NCBI RefSeq assembly: GCF_000424145.1
Contig: NZ_KE384137.1
Span: forward strand, 655,067 to 719,066
Direction of reading: 5' to 3'
DNA length: 64,000 bases
DNA from: Butyrivibrio sp. AC2005
GTDB taxonomy: Bacteria > Bacillota > Clostridia > Lachnospirales > Lachnospiraceae
The notes beneath the pieces were generated by a model. The model was not told where the DNA came from. It searched no databases and worked only from the letters and a program-made list of their open reading frames with translations. Below are positions 1 through 7,396 of the stretch, in pieces. Made by a program: the position numbers and the translations under genes. Each line of letters starts with the position of its first letter. Within the stretch, counting starts at the first letter, position 1.

Positions 1-507
1 AAAGGTCACAATAAAAGTATGAAACTCCTGACCAAGCCTGTCTATTACCAGTTTTTTTCTGGTGGTAACTTTTTTTACCTTATATCCTCTTTTTTTTAAA
101 TAATTGGCGGGTGCTGAGGGCGTAATTCCAAAACCGCCTTTAAGCGCAGCGCCTTTTTGTTCGAAATATCTGATAAGCTCTGATATTGTTGTATTCCTGT
201 CCCCAAGGCACAAAAGAGCATTGTAGGTAGCAATTATCTCACAACCGGAATACGACATATTTGCATTTTTATGACTTCCAAATAAAACACTCCCCCATTG
301 CATTTGATTTTCAATGAGTCTCCCCGAATGAAAAAAAGCATCCCCCTTCTCCTTCAGAAACCGCTCATTTTCCTCGAAATGCCTCTCTCTCAGCTCTCTC
401 TTAACGGGGCCGCTGAAGAATGCAATTATTGAAAAAAAGGCTAAAACTACCCTATTGGGAATATATTTTGGAATTATTTTTTCATATAGTTTTGGTTTAT
501 TTGACAT
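1..507 (-). CDS. Papain/C39-like cysteine-peptidase-fold protein, N-terminal part (cut by window edge)
   Basis: An open frame runs from ATG at 507 leftwards off the window; 169 residues are visible and no stop is reached. The N-terminus is basic with one hydrophobic stretch (about residues 19-31), so it may be membrane-anchored or secreted. Near residue 85 it has NMSYSGCEIIATYNALL, a Cys-containing helix start of the kind found in C39-like/papain-fold proteins of Lachnospiraceae; the Cys would be the nucleophile. The expected His and Asp/Asn lie outside the window, so activity cannot be judged. Only a weak ribosome site (gaaag) precedes the ATG. It is divergent from the PilZ gene. The family call is inferred from this one motif. 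Confidence 0.6.
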   Translation of the reverse strand, partial: MSNKPKLYEKIIPKYIPNRVVLAFFSIIAFFSGPVKRELRERHFEENERFLKEKGDAFFHSGRLIENQMQWGSVLFGSHKNANMSYSGCEIIATYNALLCLGDRNTTISELIRYFEQKGAALKGGFGITPSAPANYLKKRGYKVKKVTTRKKLVIDRLGQEFHTFIVTF

Positions 508-631
508 TTTCTTTCACCACGTTTTAATTTTTAGCGAAACCAACTTTACAAAACCTGGTTTCCTATGTTTTAATTTATAAGGTTAAAAAAGTTCAGGTAC
601 AAATAAACAAATAAAAACATGAGAGGGAACA

Positions 632-1306
632 ATGAATATCACAGCACTTGCTCAGGGGACAGAGCTTACTGTAAGTACACTAATCGATAATATGCCGGTC
701 AACATTAAGACGCATGCCATATCCGTGATGGATGATGCTCTTTTGGTTACACCGCTAAAATATCATGGCAAGCCAATTCCTGCTGCTACTCAGGCAACAG
801 CGATCGCAGTGCTGCCTCCAAGAAATATGAAGGTAAGCTACCATCTACATTCGATTGTTCCTTATAAAAACTGGAATGATACCTATTATCTTATAAAAGG
901 GTCTGAGATCATAACCGAAATTGATAATCAGAGAAAAGCAGAGCGCTATGTTGTAAACGCTCTGGGTAAAGCTGTTATCAATCATGTAAACACCACAAGC
1001 GCAATTATTTACGATATGTCAATTCGTGGTATGTCACTTCTTCTTGGCAAAAATGCTTATGCCAATGAAGGAGATATGATAAGACTTACATTTAAGCCTG
1101 AAGGTTATACAAAAGCCTTTGAAATAACACTTAAAGTAGTCAGGAACTTCAAAATAGGAACCTATGAAGCTGTCGGATGTAAGATGCGCGGAATCGACAG
1201 TCAACTCATGACCTATATCATGTACATAAAAAAACAAAAAGATGAGATCAGGCGTGTTCAATCCCAGTCCAGGGTGCTGGTACGCGATGAATCTGAATCG
1301 GCATGA
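632..1306 (+). CDS. PilZ-domain c-di-GMP receptor protein (YcgR-like)
   Basis: 224 residues. The N-terminal half (about 10-90) resembles the beta-rich YcgR-N module found before PilZ in flagellar-brake-like proteins. The C-terminal half is a PilZ domain: RKAER at 101-105 supplies the paired arginines and DMSIRG at 128-133 supplies the D/NxSxxG motif, the two signatures that bind c-di-GMP. No membrane segment or signal is seen, so it should be cytoplasmic. It is a single gene with a gagagg ribosome site, ended by a bidirectional terminator at 1332-1368. The output (motility, secretion or other) cannot be told from sequence; no flagellar gene is nearby. It matters here because c-di-GMP riboswitches and a GGDEF protein lie in the same window. 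Confidence 0.85.
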   Translation: MNITALAQGTELTVSTLIDNMPVNIKTHAISVMDDALLVTPLKYHGKPIPAATQATAIAVLPPRNMKVSYHLHSIVPYKNWNDTYYLIKGSEIITEIDNQRKAERYVVNALGKAVINHVNTTSAIIYDMSIRGMSLLLGKNAYANEGDMIRLTFKPEGYTKAFEITLKVVRNFKIGTYEAVGCKMRGIDSQLMTYIMYIKKQKDEIRRVQSQSRVLVRDESESA

Positions 1307-1331
1307 GAATTACATAATAATAATTTACTAT

Positions 1332-1368
1332 AAAAAAAGGAGCTGTGTTAAACAACTCCTTTATTTTT
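1332..1368. terminator. Bidirectional intrinsic terminator
   Basis: AAAGGAG (1336-1342) pairs with CTCCTTT (1356-1362). An A-run lies on the left and a T-run on the right, so the hairpin can end transcription from both the PilZ gene and the convergent small gene. Confidence 0.75.
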
Positions 1369-1373
1369 TATCA

Positions 1374-1673
1374 TCAGCCTGCTGCCGGTACCATCTCATC
1401 CATTACGTCTGAGTTATCCATATTTTCATTTGTAACCATCTCATCCGTCTTACGCGGAGCGCGAACACCGAAGCTTCCCTCGTATCGCTGTTCCTTAAGT
1501 ATCTTACGGATAGCTGCCAAATCCTTACTCATGTCCTCGCGTCTCTTACAAACCACTGTAGGTACGCTTCCGTTCCCCATCTCTACAATGTATCCGGCCT
1601 CACCGAGAATCTTCTGAATCTTAAGCTTATCTGTGGTACGAATCTCTGCAGGTGTCTTATCTTCTCTCCCCAC
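1374..1673 (-). CDS. Small hypothetical protein
   Basis: 99 residues, highly charged. The first 70 residues look like a compact alpha/beta fold (helix KLKIQKILGEAGY, then a Lys/Arg-rich helix ending KILKEQ). The tail (about 75-99) is acidic and Met/Asn-rich. No signal peptide, membrane segment or family motif is recognised. The start has a usable ribosome site (aggaggt just upstream, at about 1679-1685). It shares the terminator at 1332-1368 with the PilZ gene. Codon use and the ribosome site support a real gene; the opposite-strand frame over the same bases has none. Confidence 0.65.
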   Translation of the reverse strand: MGREDKTPAEIRTTDKLKIQKILGEAGYIVEMGNGSVPTVVCKRREDMSKDLAAIRKILKEQRYEGSFGVRAPRKTDEMVTNENMDNSDVMDEMVPAAG

Positions 1674-2001
1674 TACAAACCTCCTATTACATCTACAATT
1701 AGCAGAATTTGTGTTTCAAGTTTCTTATACCACAAAATATAGCACATCCAAAATCACTTTGCAATAATTGGTATTACTTTAACAATGTAACATCCGCATA
1801 GAATCTACACTTCTTAGGATATCTGCAACGGAAATTCGTTAATTTTTATTTTTGCTTCATATTTGGCCTATTTTATGTTTATAAACATAATATTTTTACT
1901 TTATAAAACAGTCATATTTTGGCAACAAATTTATCCTAACATATACCTATCAGAGATGAACAACATCTTCTGAACCCCAAAAAACTTTTTTCATACAACA
2001 T
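1674..2001. other. AT-rich intergenic stretch
   Basis: About 330 non-coding bases between the small gene (reads left from 1673) and the protease terminator. It should hold the promoter of the small gene. No RNA motif, repeat or further open frame was recognised. Confidence 0.5.
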
Positions 2002-2028
2002 GGCCATGCGACTCCCCATCGCATGGCC
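2002..2028 (-). terminator. Hairpin downstream of the papain-like protease gene
   Basis: A perfect 10-bp stem: GGCCATGCGA (2002-2011) with TCGCATGGCC (2019-2028), 7-base loop. It sits 9 bases past the protease stop codon. On the minus strand it is not followed by a clean T-run, so it may be an mRNA-stabilising stem rather than a strong terminator. Confidence 0.6.
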
Positions 2029-2036
2029 ACCTCCCA

Positions 2037-3770
2037 TTAATGGGGATTTTTTTGTTTATCTTTTGTGTAAGCTTTGATAAAGAAATCCTTGTCAGTCTGT
2101 CTGATCATGGCAGTGCCGCTGACATCCTGCAGGTAGCTGTGTCCACTGGCCGTATTCACGGTATGAATAGCTCCGAGATTGATTTTCCATTCGTCCATGT
2201 GTTCATCTGTTGTGTAATTCATGGCCTTTTCGTATACAAGCTTTGTCTTTTTACCGGGACGTATCACAATTAGGTATTCCCGCCCGGCTTTAATGTCAAA
2301 CGGTTGCTTCAAAGAGAACGTATGGTATCCTCCGGTGATGGATTTACATCCCATTGTTATTTTGGGTTTTCCCAGCTCATCCAAATCGACATACTGAGGC
2401 TCATCAGGCATTTCAAAAAAGCCGTTTTCATCCAACATATTTATAGTATCAGCAAACTCCTTGGCATCGATATCAGGCGCATTTTTTTCAGGCAGCTCAT
2501 AGATGTATAGCTTATCATCCATGGCCGTACTCATGGAAAAGTAACCTAACGCCATAAGAGTCTCATCCTTGGAAGGCGTAATTGTAATACCATAGCGAGC
2601 GTCATTATTGTCATACATATAAACAACATTTTTCTGATCAACCATGGGATCCATAACGTGCGTGATAAATCCGGCATACTGGTAATTATTATCATACCAG
2701 TTGCTATCTCCGGGCATGGCTGAGTCATATGCCACCACGTTGTTATTGATGAGAATTTTATCCTCATAAGATAAATAAAAATATCCCGATGCTCCCTTTT
2801 CGGTGCCCCAGCTGTTTCTGCATATAAAGGCTCCATCCGTGGAAGGCTTTGTAATAAAATTCTGAGCGGGATAATCATCATTCCATCCCACAATCAGAAT
2901 CTCATGATCTGCATAGTTGCCCTCTCCGTACTTTTTATAATCGTAAAGAGCCACCTTTTTTCCTGTCCAAAATTCCTTCTCAGTATTCACGCTGGCAGTG
3001 ACACTTCCATGTTCCATTATCATCCTCTTAATAATGTCTCTGTTCTTTTCGGAGGCAGGAATTTCATATACATTTTGTACATGACAAAATGTATTTTCGT
3101 AAGGCGCAGTCGGAATATCAGCGTTTCTTGTATAAAGGTCATTTACTCCCTTAAGTACATGAATGGAATTACTGCCTGTATCGACCATCGGTCCCTTCCA
3201 GGCAGTAAGGATTGAGAGGCAGTAATCTGTAACGCCTCCCACCGATAAATAGCTCGTGTCATATTCACTTAGATATTTGTCCTCGGGATTAAAAACAAAC
3301 TCTCTGTAATCATTATCAATTCCACCGTTTTGTGAGCCGGATGCGCGGTGCATATTGTAATAGGCGCTATGCTTCTCTGAAAGATTCAGTTCATTCGGAT
3401 CAAGCTCACTGTGATTTATAAGAAGATCACTCTCAACAGCCCCCAAGGCTGCATAATCCCAGCAAAGTGCCGTATACCCCTGATTCCTCACATCTGTTAT
3501 GTAGTCCTTGCCGTCAGCCTGGTCAGAAGAATAGAAGGAAGGCAAATCATCTCCTGTCACAATGGAGTAGTCTACTTCAGAGCCTCTTGCGACGCTTTGA
3601 AGGTCCTCCTCTTCATCATCAATAACAATTGCTTCACTAATAACCAGCTCACTTAATTCAAGCGGAATGATTTCTTTTTCTTTTTTTAAGGAATATGCTG
3701 AATTTGTAATCATTAAAGATGTCGCCGCAAAAATACAAATTGCGGAGGCAGTCCGATTTTTTCTTATCAT
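2037..3770 (-). CDS. Secreted papain-family (C1) peptidase with C-terminal lectin-like region
   Basis: 577 residues. A hydrophobic signal or anchor lies at about 8-26. The mature part is a C1 peptidase: Q97 and C103 in VRNQGYTALCWDYAAL, H289 in YADHEILIVGW and N319 in CRNSWG form the oxyanion-hole Gln and the Cys-His-Asn triad, all present. Residues from about 350 on form a beta-rich tail that fits the lectin-like domain often fused to clostridial C1 peptidases. It probably cleaves proteins at the cell surface or outside. No sorting signal is seen. It is monocistronic, with a hairpin at 2002-2028 behind it. The opposite-strand frames over it are shadows. Confidence 0.88.
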   Translation of the reverse strand: MIRKNRTASAICIFAATSLMITNSAYSLKKEKEIIPLELSELVISEAIVIDDEEEDLQSVARGSEVDYSIVTGDDLPSFYSSDQADGKDYITDVRNQGYTALCWDYAALGAVESDLLINHSELDPNELNLSEKHSAYYNMHRASGSQNGGIDNDYREFVFNPEDKYLSEYDTSYLSVGGVTDYCLSILTAWKGPMVDTGSNSIHVLKGVNDLYTRNADIPTAPYENTFCHVQNVYEIPASEKNRDIIKRMIMEHGSVTASVNTEKEFWTGKKVALYDYKKYGEGNYADHEILIVGWNDDYPAQNFITKPSTDGAFICRNSWGTEKGASGYFYLSYEDKILINNNVVAYDSAMPGDSNWYDNNYQYAGFITHVMDPMVDQKNVVYMYDNNDARYGITITPSKDETLMALGYFSMSTAMDDKLYIYELPEKNAPDIDAKEFADTINMLDENGFFEMPDEPQYVDLDELGKPKITMGCKSITGGYHTFSLKQPFDIKAGREYLIVIRPGKKTKLVYEKAMNYTTDEHMDEWKINLGAIHTVNTASGHSYLQDVSGTAMIRQTDKDFFIKAYTKDKQKNPH

Positions 3771-3809
3771 TCGTTCTCTCTGTTTTTATTAAGGTTACAA
3801 GTGTTTTTA

Positions 3810-4889
3810 CTATATAGAAAAAGTTCTAAGGCTTCCCATTTTTCCTGAAACAAATTTAGCCACAGGTTTTGCCACTACTGAATATGCAAAATAACAAATG
3901 GTACATGCAAGGTAAAGTCCGATAACACACGCTATCAGGTGCAGAATCAGTATGGCAGGATTACGGGCTGCAAACTCGCTGATTTTGAAAAAGCCTATAA
4001 ATCTCAGGTGCAAAACATAAACAGTAAAGGATGCGCCGGCAAAAATATTTATCAGTCTGCCATTTTTTACCTTTATCTCTCTAAAGAGCATAAACAAAAG
4101 GGCTGCCTCAGCAATAACAAACGGATTGCTATAGTTCCAGGCAACAGTATCATAGATATTCTTACCCTGGCGTATGCCATCAGCATAAGCCCAGGCCATA
4201 TTCAGACACAGGCAGATAAAATATGCTGAAAGGGTCTTGTTTTTATCTGTTTTTTTATCATTGTCGCGAATATATGCGCCAATGAGATACAATACTACAA
4301 AATTCACTATTGTGTATCCTGCCTGAGATCCCTCAAGTCCAATTGTACTGCTACCATTGAGCTGTCTTCCGGACCAGTATTTTAAAATATCAATCAGTGT
4401 CGGATATATGGAAAACAGAATCATAACAAAAGCAAGCAGTATTCTCTTCCCGCTTGGATTAAGCTTATCCCACATCACATTGATAAAGGGCGATATTAAA
4501 TACAGTGCAAAAAAGATATATACATACCAGTTGGAAGAAAAAAGGTACTCAAAAAGCGTATCGATATTTGCATTCTGAGGAACAAAAATGCGTCCAATAG
4601 CAAAGGTTATGACTGCAAAAACAATTACCTGAGCCACCAGTCCGAGAGGCTTCATGAAATCCCTGACATTTGTTTTGCAAAGGAAATATCCCGTTATAAT
4701 AACAAAGATATTTACCGCAGGAATACTTATTGATTCAAGCGCAACCAAAATAAACTGATTGGGACTTCCGTCCTGCACAGTAAAAAATCCTCCGCCTGTA
4801 ACGCTGTTGTAGTGAAGGATGATCACCATGCAGGTTGCCAGGATTCTTAAGAGTTCAATATTTGATTGGCGCTGGGTTCGTGTTGTCAT
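3810..4889 (-). CDS. Acyltransferase family 3 integral membrane protein
   Basis: 359 residues with about ten hydrophobic helices. The N-terminus SNIELLRILATCMVIILHYN carries the family-3 acyltransferase signature with the conserved His in the first membrane helix; such enzymes O-acetylate or O-succinylate surface glycans or peptidoglycan. The start chosen is ATG at 4889 because GGAGG (4894-4898) lies just upstream. A longer frame opening at 4940 would translate part of the dispersed palindromic repeat at 4914-5013 and has no ribosome site. The acceptor is unknown; no glycan-synthesis genes adjoin. Confidence 0.85.
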   Translation of the reverse strand: MTTRTQRQSNIELLRILATCMVIILHYNSVTGGGFFTVQDGSPNQFILVALESISIPAVNIFVIITGYFLCKTNVRDFMKPLGLVAQVIVFAVITFAIGRIFVPQNANIDTLFEYLFSSNWYVYIFFALYLISPFINVMWDKLNPSGKRILLAFVMILFSIYPTLIDILKYWSGRQLNGSSTIGLEGSQAGYTIVNFVVLYLIGAYIRDNDKKTDKNKTLSAYFICLCLNMAWAYADGIRQGKNIYDTVAWNYSNPFVIAEAALLFMLFREIKVKNGRLINIFAGASFTVYVLHLRFIGFFKISEFAARNPAILILHLIACVIGLYLACTICYFAYSVVAKPVAKFVSGKMGSLRTFSI

Positions 4890-4913
4890 ATGGCCTCCAA
4901 GTAAAGAATTTAT

Positions 4914-5013
4914 CCCCTCATCCGTCAGCTTCGCTGACACCTTCTCCGCTCCGCTTCGGTCCGCGCATAGCCATCGTCCCCCGGACGATGTGCGCCCCCA
5001 GAGGGGGAAGGCT
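4914..5013. repeat. Dispersed palindromic repeat, long form (copy 1)
   Basis: Begins CCCCTCATCCGTCAGCTTCG and ends in GGGGGAAGGCT. Inner palindromes are TCAGCTTCGCTGA, GCTCCGCTTCGGTCCGCGC and CATCGTCCCCCGGACGATG. Near-identical to the copy at 58704-58801; shorter relatives are at 43304-43352 and 46951-47183. It sits 25 bases upstream of the acyltransferase start codon, between that gene and the stop of the Memo-AMMECR1 gene. Confidence 0.85.
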
Positions 5014-5014
5014 A

Positions 5015-5146
5015 TAAATGTTTTTCCTTCGCTGAAGTTTATTTTTTCTTACTAAAAAATATTTCCCAAGCTGAAGGCTTTAAATGTTTTTTCTTCGCTG
5101 AAGTTTATTTTTTCTTACTAAAAAATATTTCCCAAGCTGAAGGCTA
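5015..5146. repeat. 66-bp tandem duplication
   Basis: Two copies of a 66-base unit (TAAATG at 5015 and again at 5081) with one or two differences, each ending in AAGCTGAAGGCT. The second copy runs into the stop codon of the Memo-AMMECR1 gene. The unit ends in the same AAGGCT as the palindromic repeat, so it may have grown from it. Confidence 0.85.
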
Positions 5147-6616
5147 TAGATGTCTTACAACTTCAAATCGCTCAAGGCTTATCTCCTCGCCGGCGGGGAT
5201 TCCTGCTTTCTGGCAGGCGATATTGATCTGCTGATTAACGCTGTCCACACCATCAAGGTTAGGCAGTAAGAGTCCCCGCTTGTGACCGCTTGTTACGATA
5301 ACACCGTATCTCTTAACGTCAAGCATATCCGTAGATGATATGGGTTCCGGTTCTGCAAGGACATCCACACTCATCTCAAGCCAGGGAAGCTCATCGGTAG
5401 TTATCATAGGAAATCTCGGGTCATTTGTGCCTGCGCTTATGGCATTTTGCAGTATCTCCTCGGCTACACAGCCACAGGTTGGAGAAATCGTGCCGATACA
5501 GCCTCTGAGAGCGCCATTTTTATGAATGGATACGAAAGCTCCTGCTGCTTCACTAAGCATCTCATCCGGCAGATTCTCAAATTCGGTTCCCTTTAAATCC
5601 TTAAGATGAAGTGTTTTGCCGCCGCTCACATAGCTTTCAAGTGAAAATCTGGCGAGCTTTACATAAATATCCTCATCCCGCTGTTTTCCCTTAAGTTCAG
5701 AAAGTTTTTCTTTTCTCCACTCATCAAGGAAATGTCTGCTCTCGTCAGGGCATCCTACTTCGAAAGTACAGATGCCATAGCCGACACCAAAGGTCGCCTC
5801 ATGAACAAGCTTCTTGGCCTTTACGGAAAGACCGTCCAGTGCTCCTGCCATCATAACAAAAGATCTGTGGCCACATTCCGCTGCCTTTTCACAGAAGCTG
5901 TCCTCAAATTCAAACAGTCTCTTGAAGTCGCCGCTTCCGCAGACTTCCATTATCTTCTCATCATATTCGGGTCCCTCGGGCGCAAAACCATAAGGTCCGT
6001 CCTCCTTCATCTTGTGTGAAAGGTCTCCGCTTGCAACGAACACAACCCGTCTTCCGGTCCTGTTCACAGCAGCCTGAATAATCTGTCCCATCTGATAGTG
6101 AAGAGCAAGAGGAAGTCCTGACAGACCTATCCTCACAAGCTTAAAATCGGTGTATTTTTGACAGATATAATAGAGCGGAATCAGGGTTCCATGATCCAAA
6201 GAGGGATCCCTCTCTCCCAGGGTACCTGCAGGAAATTCATGAAGAGCCAGTCCTCCCTGCCCCTTACCGCTGCCATTATCCGGATCGTCAAAGGCTTCCG
6301 GACCACCTTTTTCAGCAATACGGCATATTTCATCCACCAACTCTTCATCGTATTCTGCATCAAAGCTGACTTCTTCTGCATTAAATCTCCCCATATCTCC
6401 TGACGCACTGTTCCCCGGTGAAATGTGGAAATAATCCGCATACATTATGCTGTGAGGACTTGATATTATTACAGTTTCCGGTTTAAGTGCGGCAATTGTG
6501 TCAGCCACCTTTTCATAAGCTTCAGTAACATCACTTATCTTCTTTTCTTCTCCTCGTCCCACCTCAGGAAGCATTATCGGCGGATGCGGTACCATGAAAG
6601 CTCCTAGAATCGGCAT
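5144..6616 (-). CDS. Memo (extradiol-dioxygenase-like)/AMMECR1 fusion, AmmeMemoRadiSam system proteins B+A
   Basis: 490 residues, two known domains. Residues 1 to about 290 are a Memo/LigB-type extradiol-dioxygenase-like domain (VPHPPIMLPEVG at the start, SSPHS near 53, VFVASGDLSHK near 195, all metal-site-like His/Asp motifs). Residues about 305-490 are AMMECR1, with FVSIHKNGALRGCIGT and NDPRFPMIT as signatures. In many bacteria these two act with a radical-SAM enzyme (AmmeMemoRadiSam); that partner is not in this window. The reaction is unknown. The start has a strong aagggggaa ribosome site. The gene's 3' end lies in the tandem duplication. Confidence 0.87.
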   Translation of the reverse strand: MPILGAFMVPHPPIMLPEVGRGEEKKISDVTEAYEKVADTIAALKPETVIISSPHSIMYADYFHISPGNSASGDMGRFNAEEVSFDAEYDEELVDEICRIAEKGGPEAFDDPDNGSGKGQGGLALHEFPAGTLGERDPSLDHGTLIPLYYICQKYTDFKLVRIGLSGLPLALHYQMGQIIQAAVNRTGRRVVFVASGDLSHKMKEDGPYGFAPEGPEYDEKIMEVCGSGDFKRLFEFEDSFCEKAAECGHRSFVMMAGALDGLSVKAKKLVHEATFGVGYGICTFEVGCPDESRHFLDEWRKEKLSELKGKQRDEDIYVKLARFSLESYVSGGKTLHLKDLKGTEFENLPDEMLSEAAGAFVSIHKNGALRGCIGTISPTCGCVAEEILQNAISAGTNDPRFPMITTDELPWLEMSVDVLAEPEPISSTDMLDVKRYGVIVTSGHKRGLLLPNLDGVDSVNQQINIACQKAGIPAGEEISLERFEVVRHL

Positions 6617-6708
6617 AAGATTTCCCCCTTTTAAAAAAATATCTGCTTTTTAGATAATTATCTGAAATAAATAAGTTTATTATCAAATTTTTTTATTTTT
6701 TCCGCTTG

Positions 6709-6743
6709 CTCTGATTATACACCAAATTGTGATATAATCAGAG
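6709..6743 (+). promoter_or_regulatory. 11-bp inverted repeat overlapping a promoter
   Basis: CTCTGATTATA (6709-6719) and TATAATCAGAG (6733-6743) are perfect reverse complements around a 13-base gap. The right arm contains a consensus -10 (TATAAT, 6733-6738) 39 bases before the start codon of the zinc-ribbon gene. The matching -35 (6710-6715) is poor. This looks like an operator for a dimeric regulator placed on the promoter of the two-gene operon. Confidence 0.6.
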
Positions 6744-6776
6744 AGAACAATTATATAATAGAGAGGAGATTAAAAA

Positions 6777-7373
6777 ATGTTTTGTCCAAATTGCGGAGCT
6801 GAAAATTCAGATTCCACTAAATTCTGCACCAATTGTGGCGCACCTTTGGGAGCACAGAATCAGGGAGGCGCAACACAGCAGCCTAATCCTACTCCGGCAC
6901 CTAATGGCTTTGATCCTTCTAATACAGGCTTTGATCCTTCAGGCAATCCTTCAGGCTTCAATCCTCAAGGCGGCTCTAACGGCTATGATTTCCAGCAGCC
7001 TCAGCAGCCTAATCCCTACTACGGCGGCGCAGGAATAACAGGTAGAAATATTGCGGTTGCAATCATTTTGTCTCTTGTAACCTGTGGTATCTATGGTATT
7101 TACTGGTTCATTGTCGTTACAGATGAAACAAATCAGCTGAGTGGACGTCCTAATGACACTTCAGGAATAATATCATTCCTTCTTACCCTCGTAACATGTG
7201 GTATCTATGGATGGTACTGGGCTTACAAGCTTGGTGAGAAGACAGATGCTATTAAGAACGATCCTAACGGAAGTTCTGCTGTCATCTTCATCATTCTTCA
7301 GATTTTCGGTCTTCAAATTGTAAACTTTGCACTTGCACAGGACGCAATCAATAAGGCTGTTAACTATCAGTAA
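6777..7373 (+). CDS. Zinc-ribbon plus DUF4234 membrane protein
   Basis: 198 residues. Residues 1-25 form a zinc ribbon with two CxxC pairs (CPNC at 3-6, CTNC at 18-21). Residues 25-85 are a Gln/Asn/Pro/Gly-rich linker with GFDPS-type repeats. Residues about 90-195 are a DUF4234 membrane unit with three hydrophobic helices and the repeated motif LVTCGIYGIYW / LVTCGIYGWYW. Such proteins are common in Clostridia and have no known function. Good ribosome site (gaggaga). It is followed by the macro-NADAR gene after 23 bases, so the two are probably co-transcribed. Confidence 0.85.
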   Translation: MFCPNCGAENSDSTKFCTNCGAPLGAQNQGGATQQPNPTPAPNGFDPSNTGFDPSGNPSGFNPQGGSNGYDFQQPQQPNPYYGGAGITGRNIAVAIILSLVTCGIYGIYWFIVVTDETNQLSGRPNDTSGIISFLLTLVTCGIYGWYWAYKLGEKTDAIKNDPNGSSAVIFIILQIFGLQIVNFALAQDAINKAVNYQ

Positions 7374-7396
7374 TTATAAGCTTTAAGGGGGACGAC

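Noticed and set aside
4890..4940. ATG at 4940 as acyltransferase start
   Set aside because: It would translate the palindromic repeat; ATG at 4889 has GGAGG and gives the normal family N-terminus.
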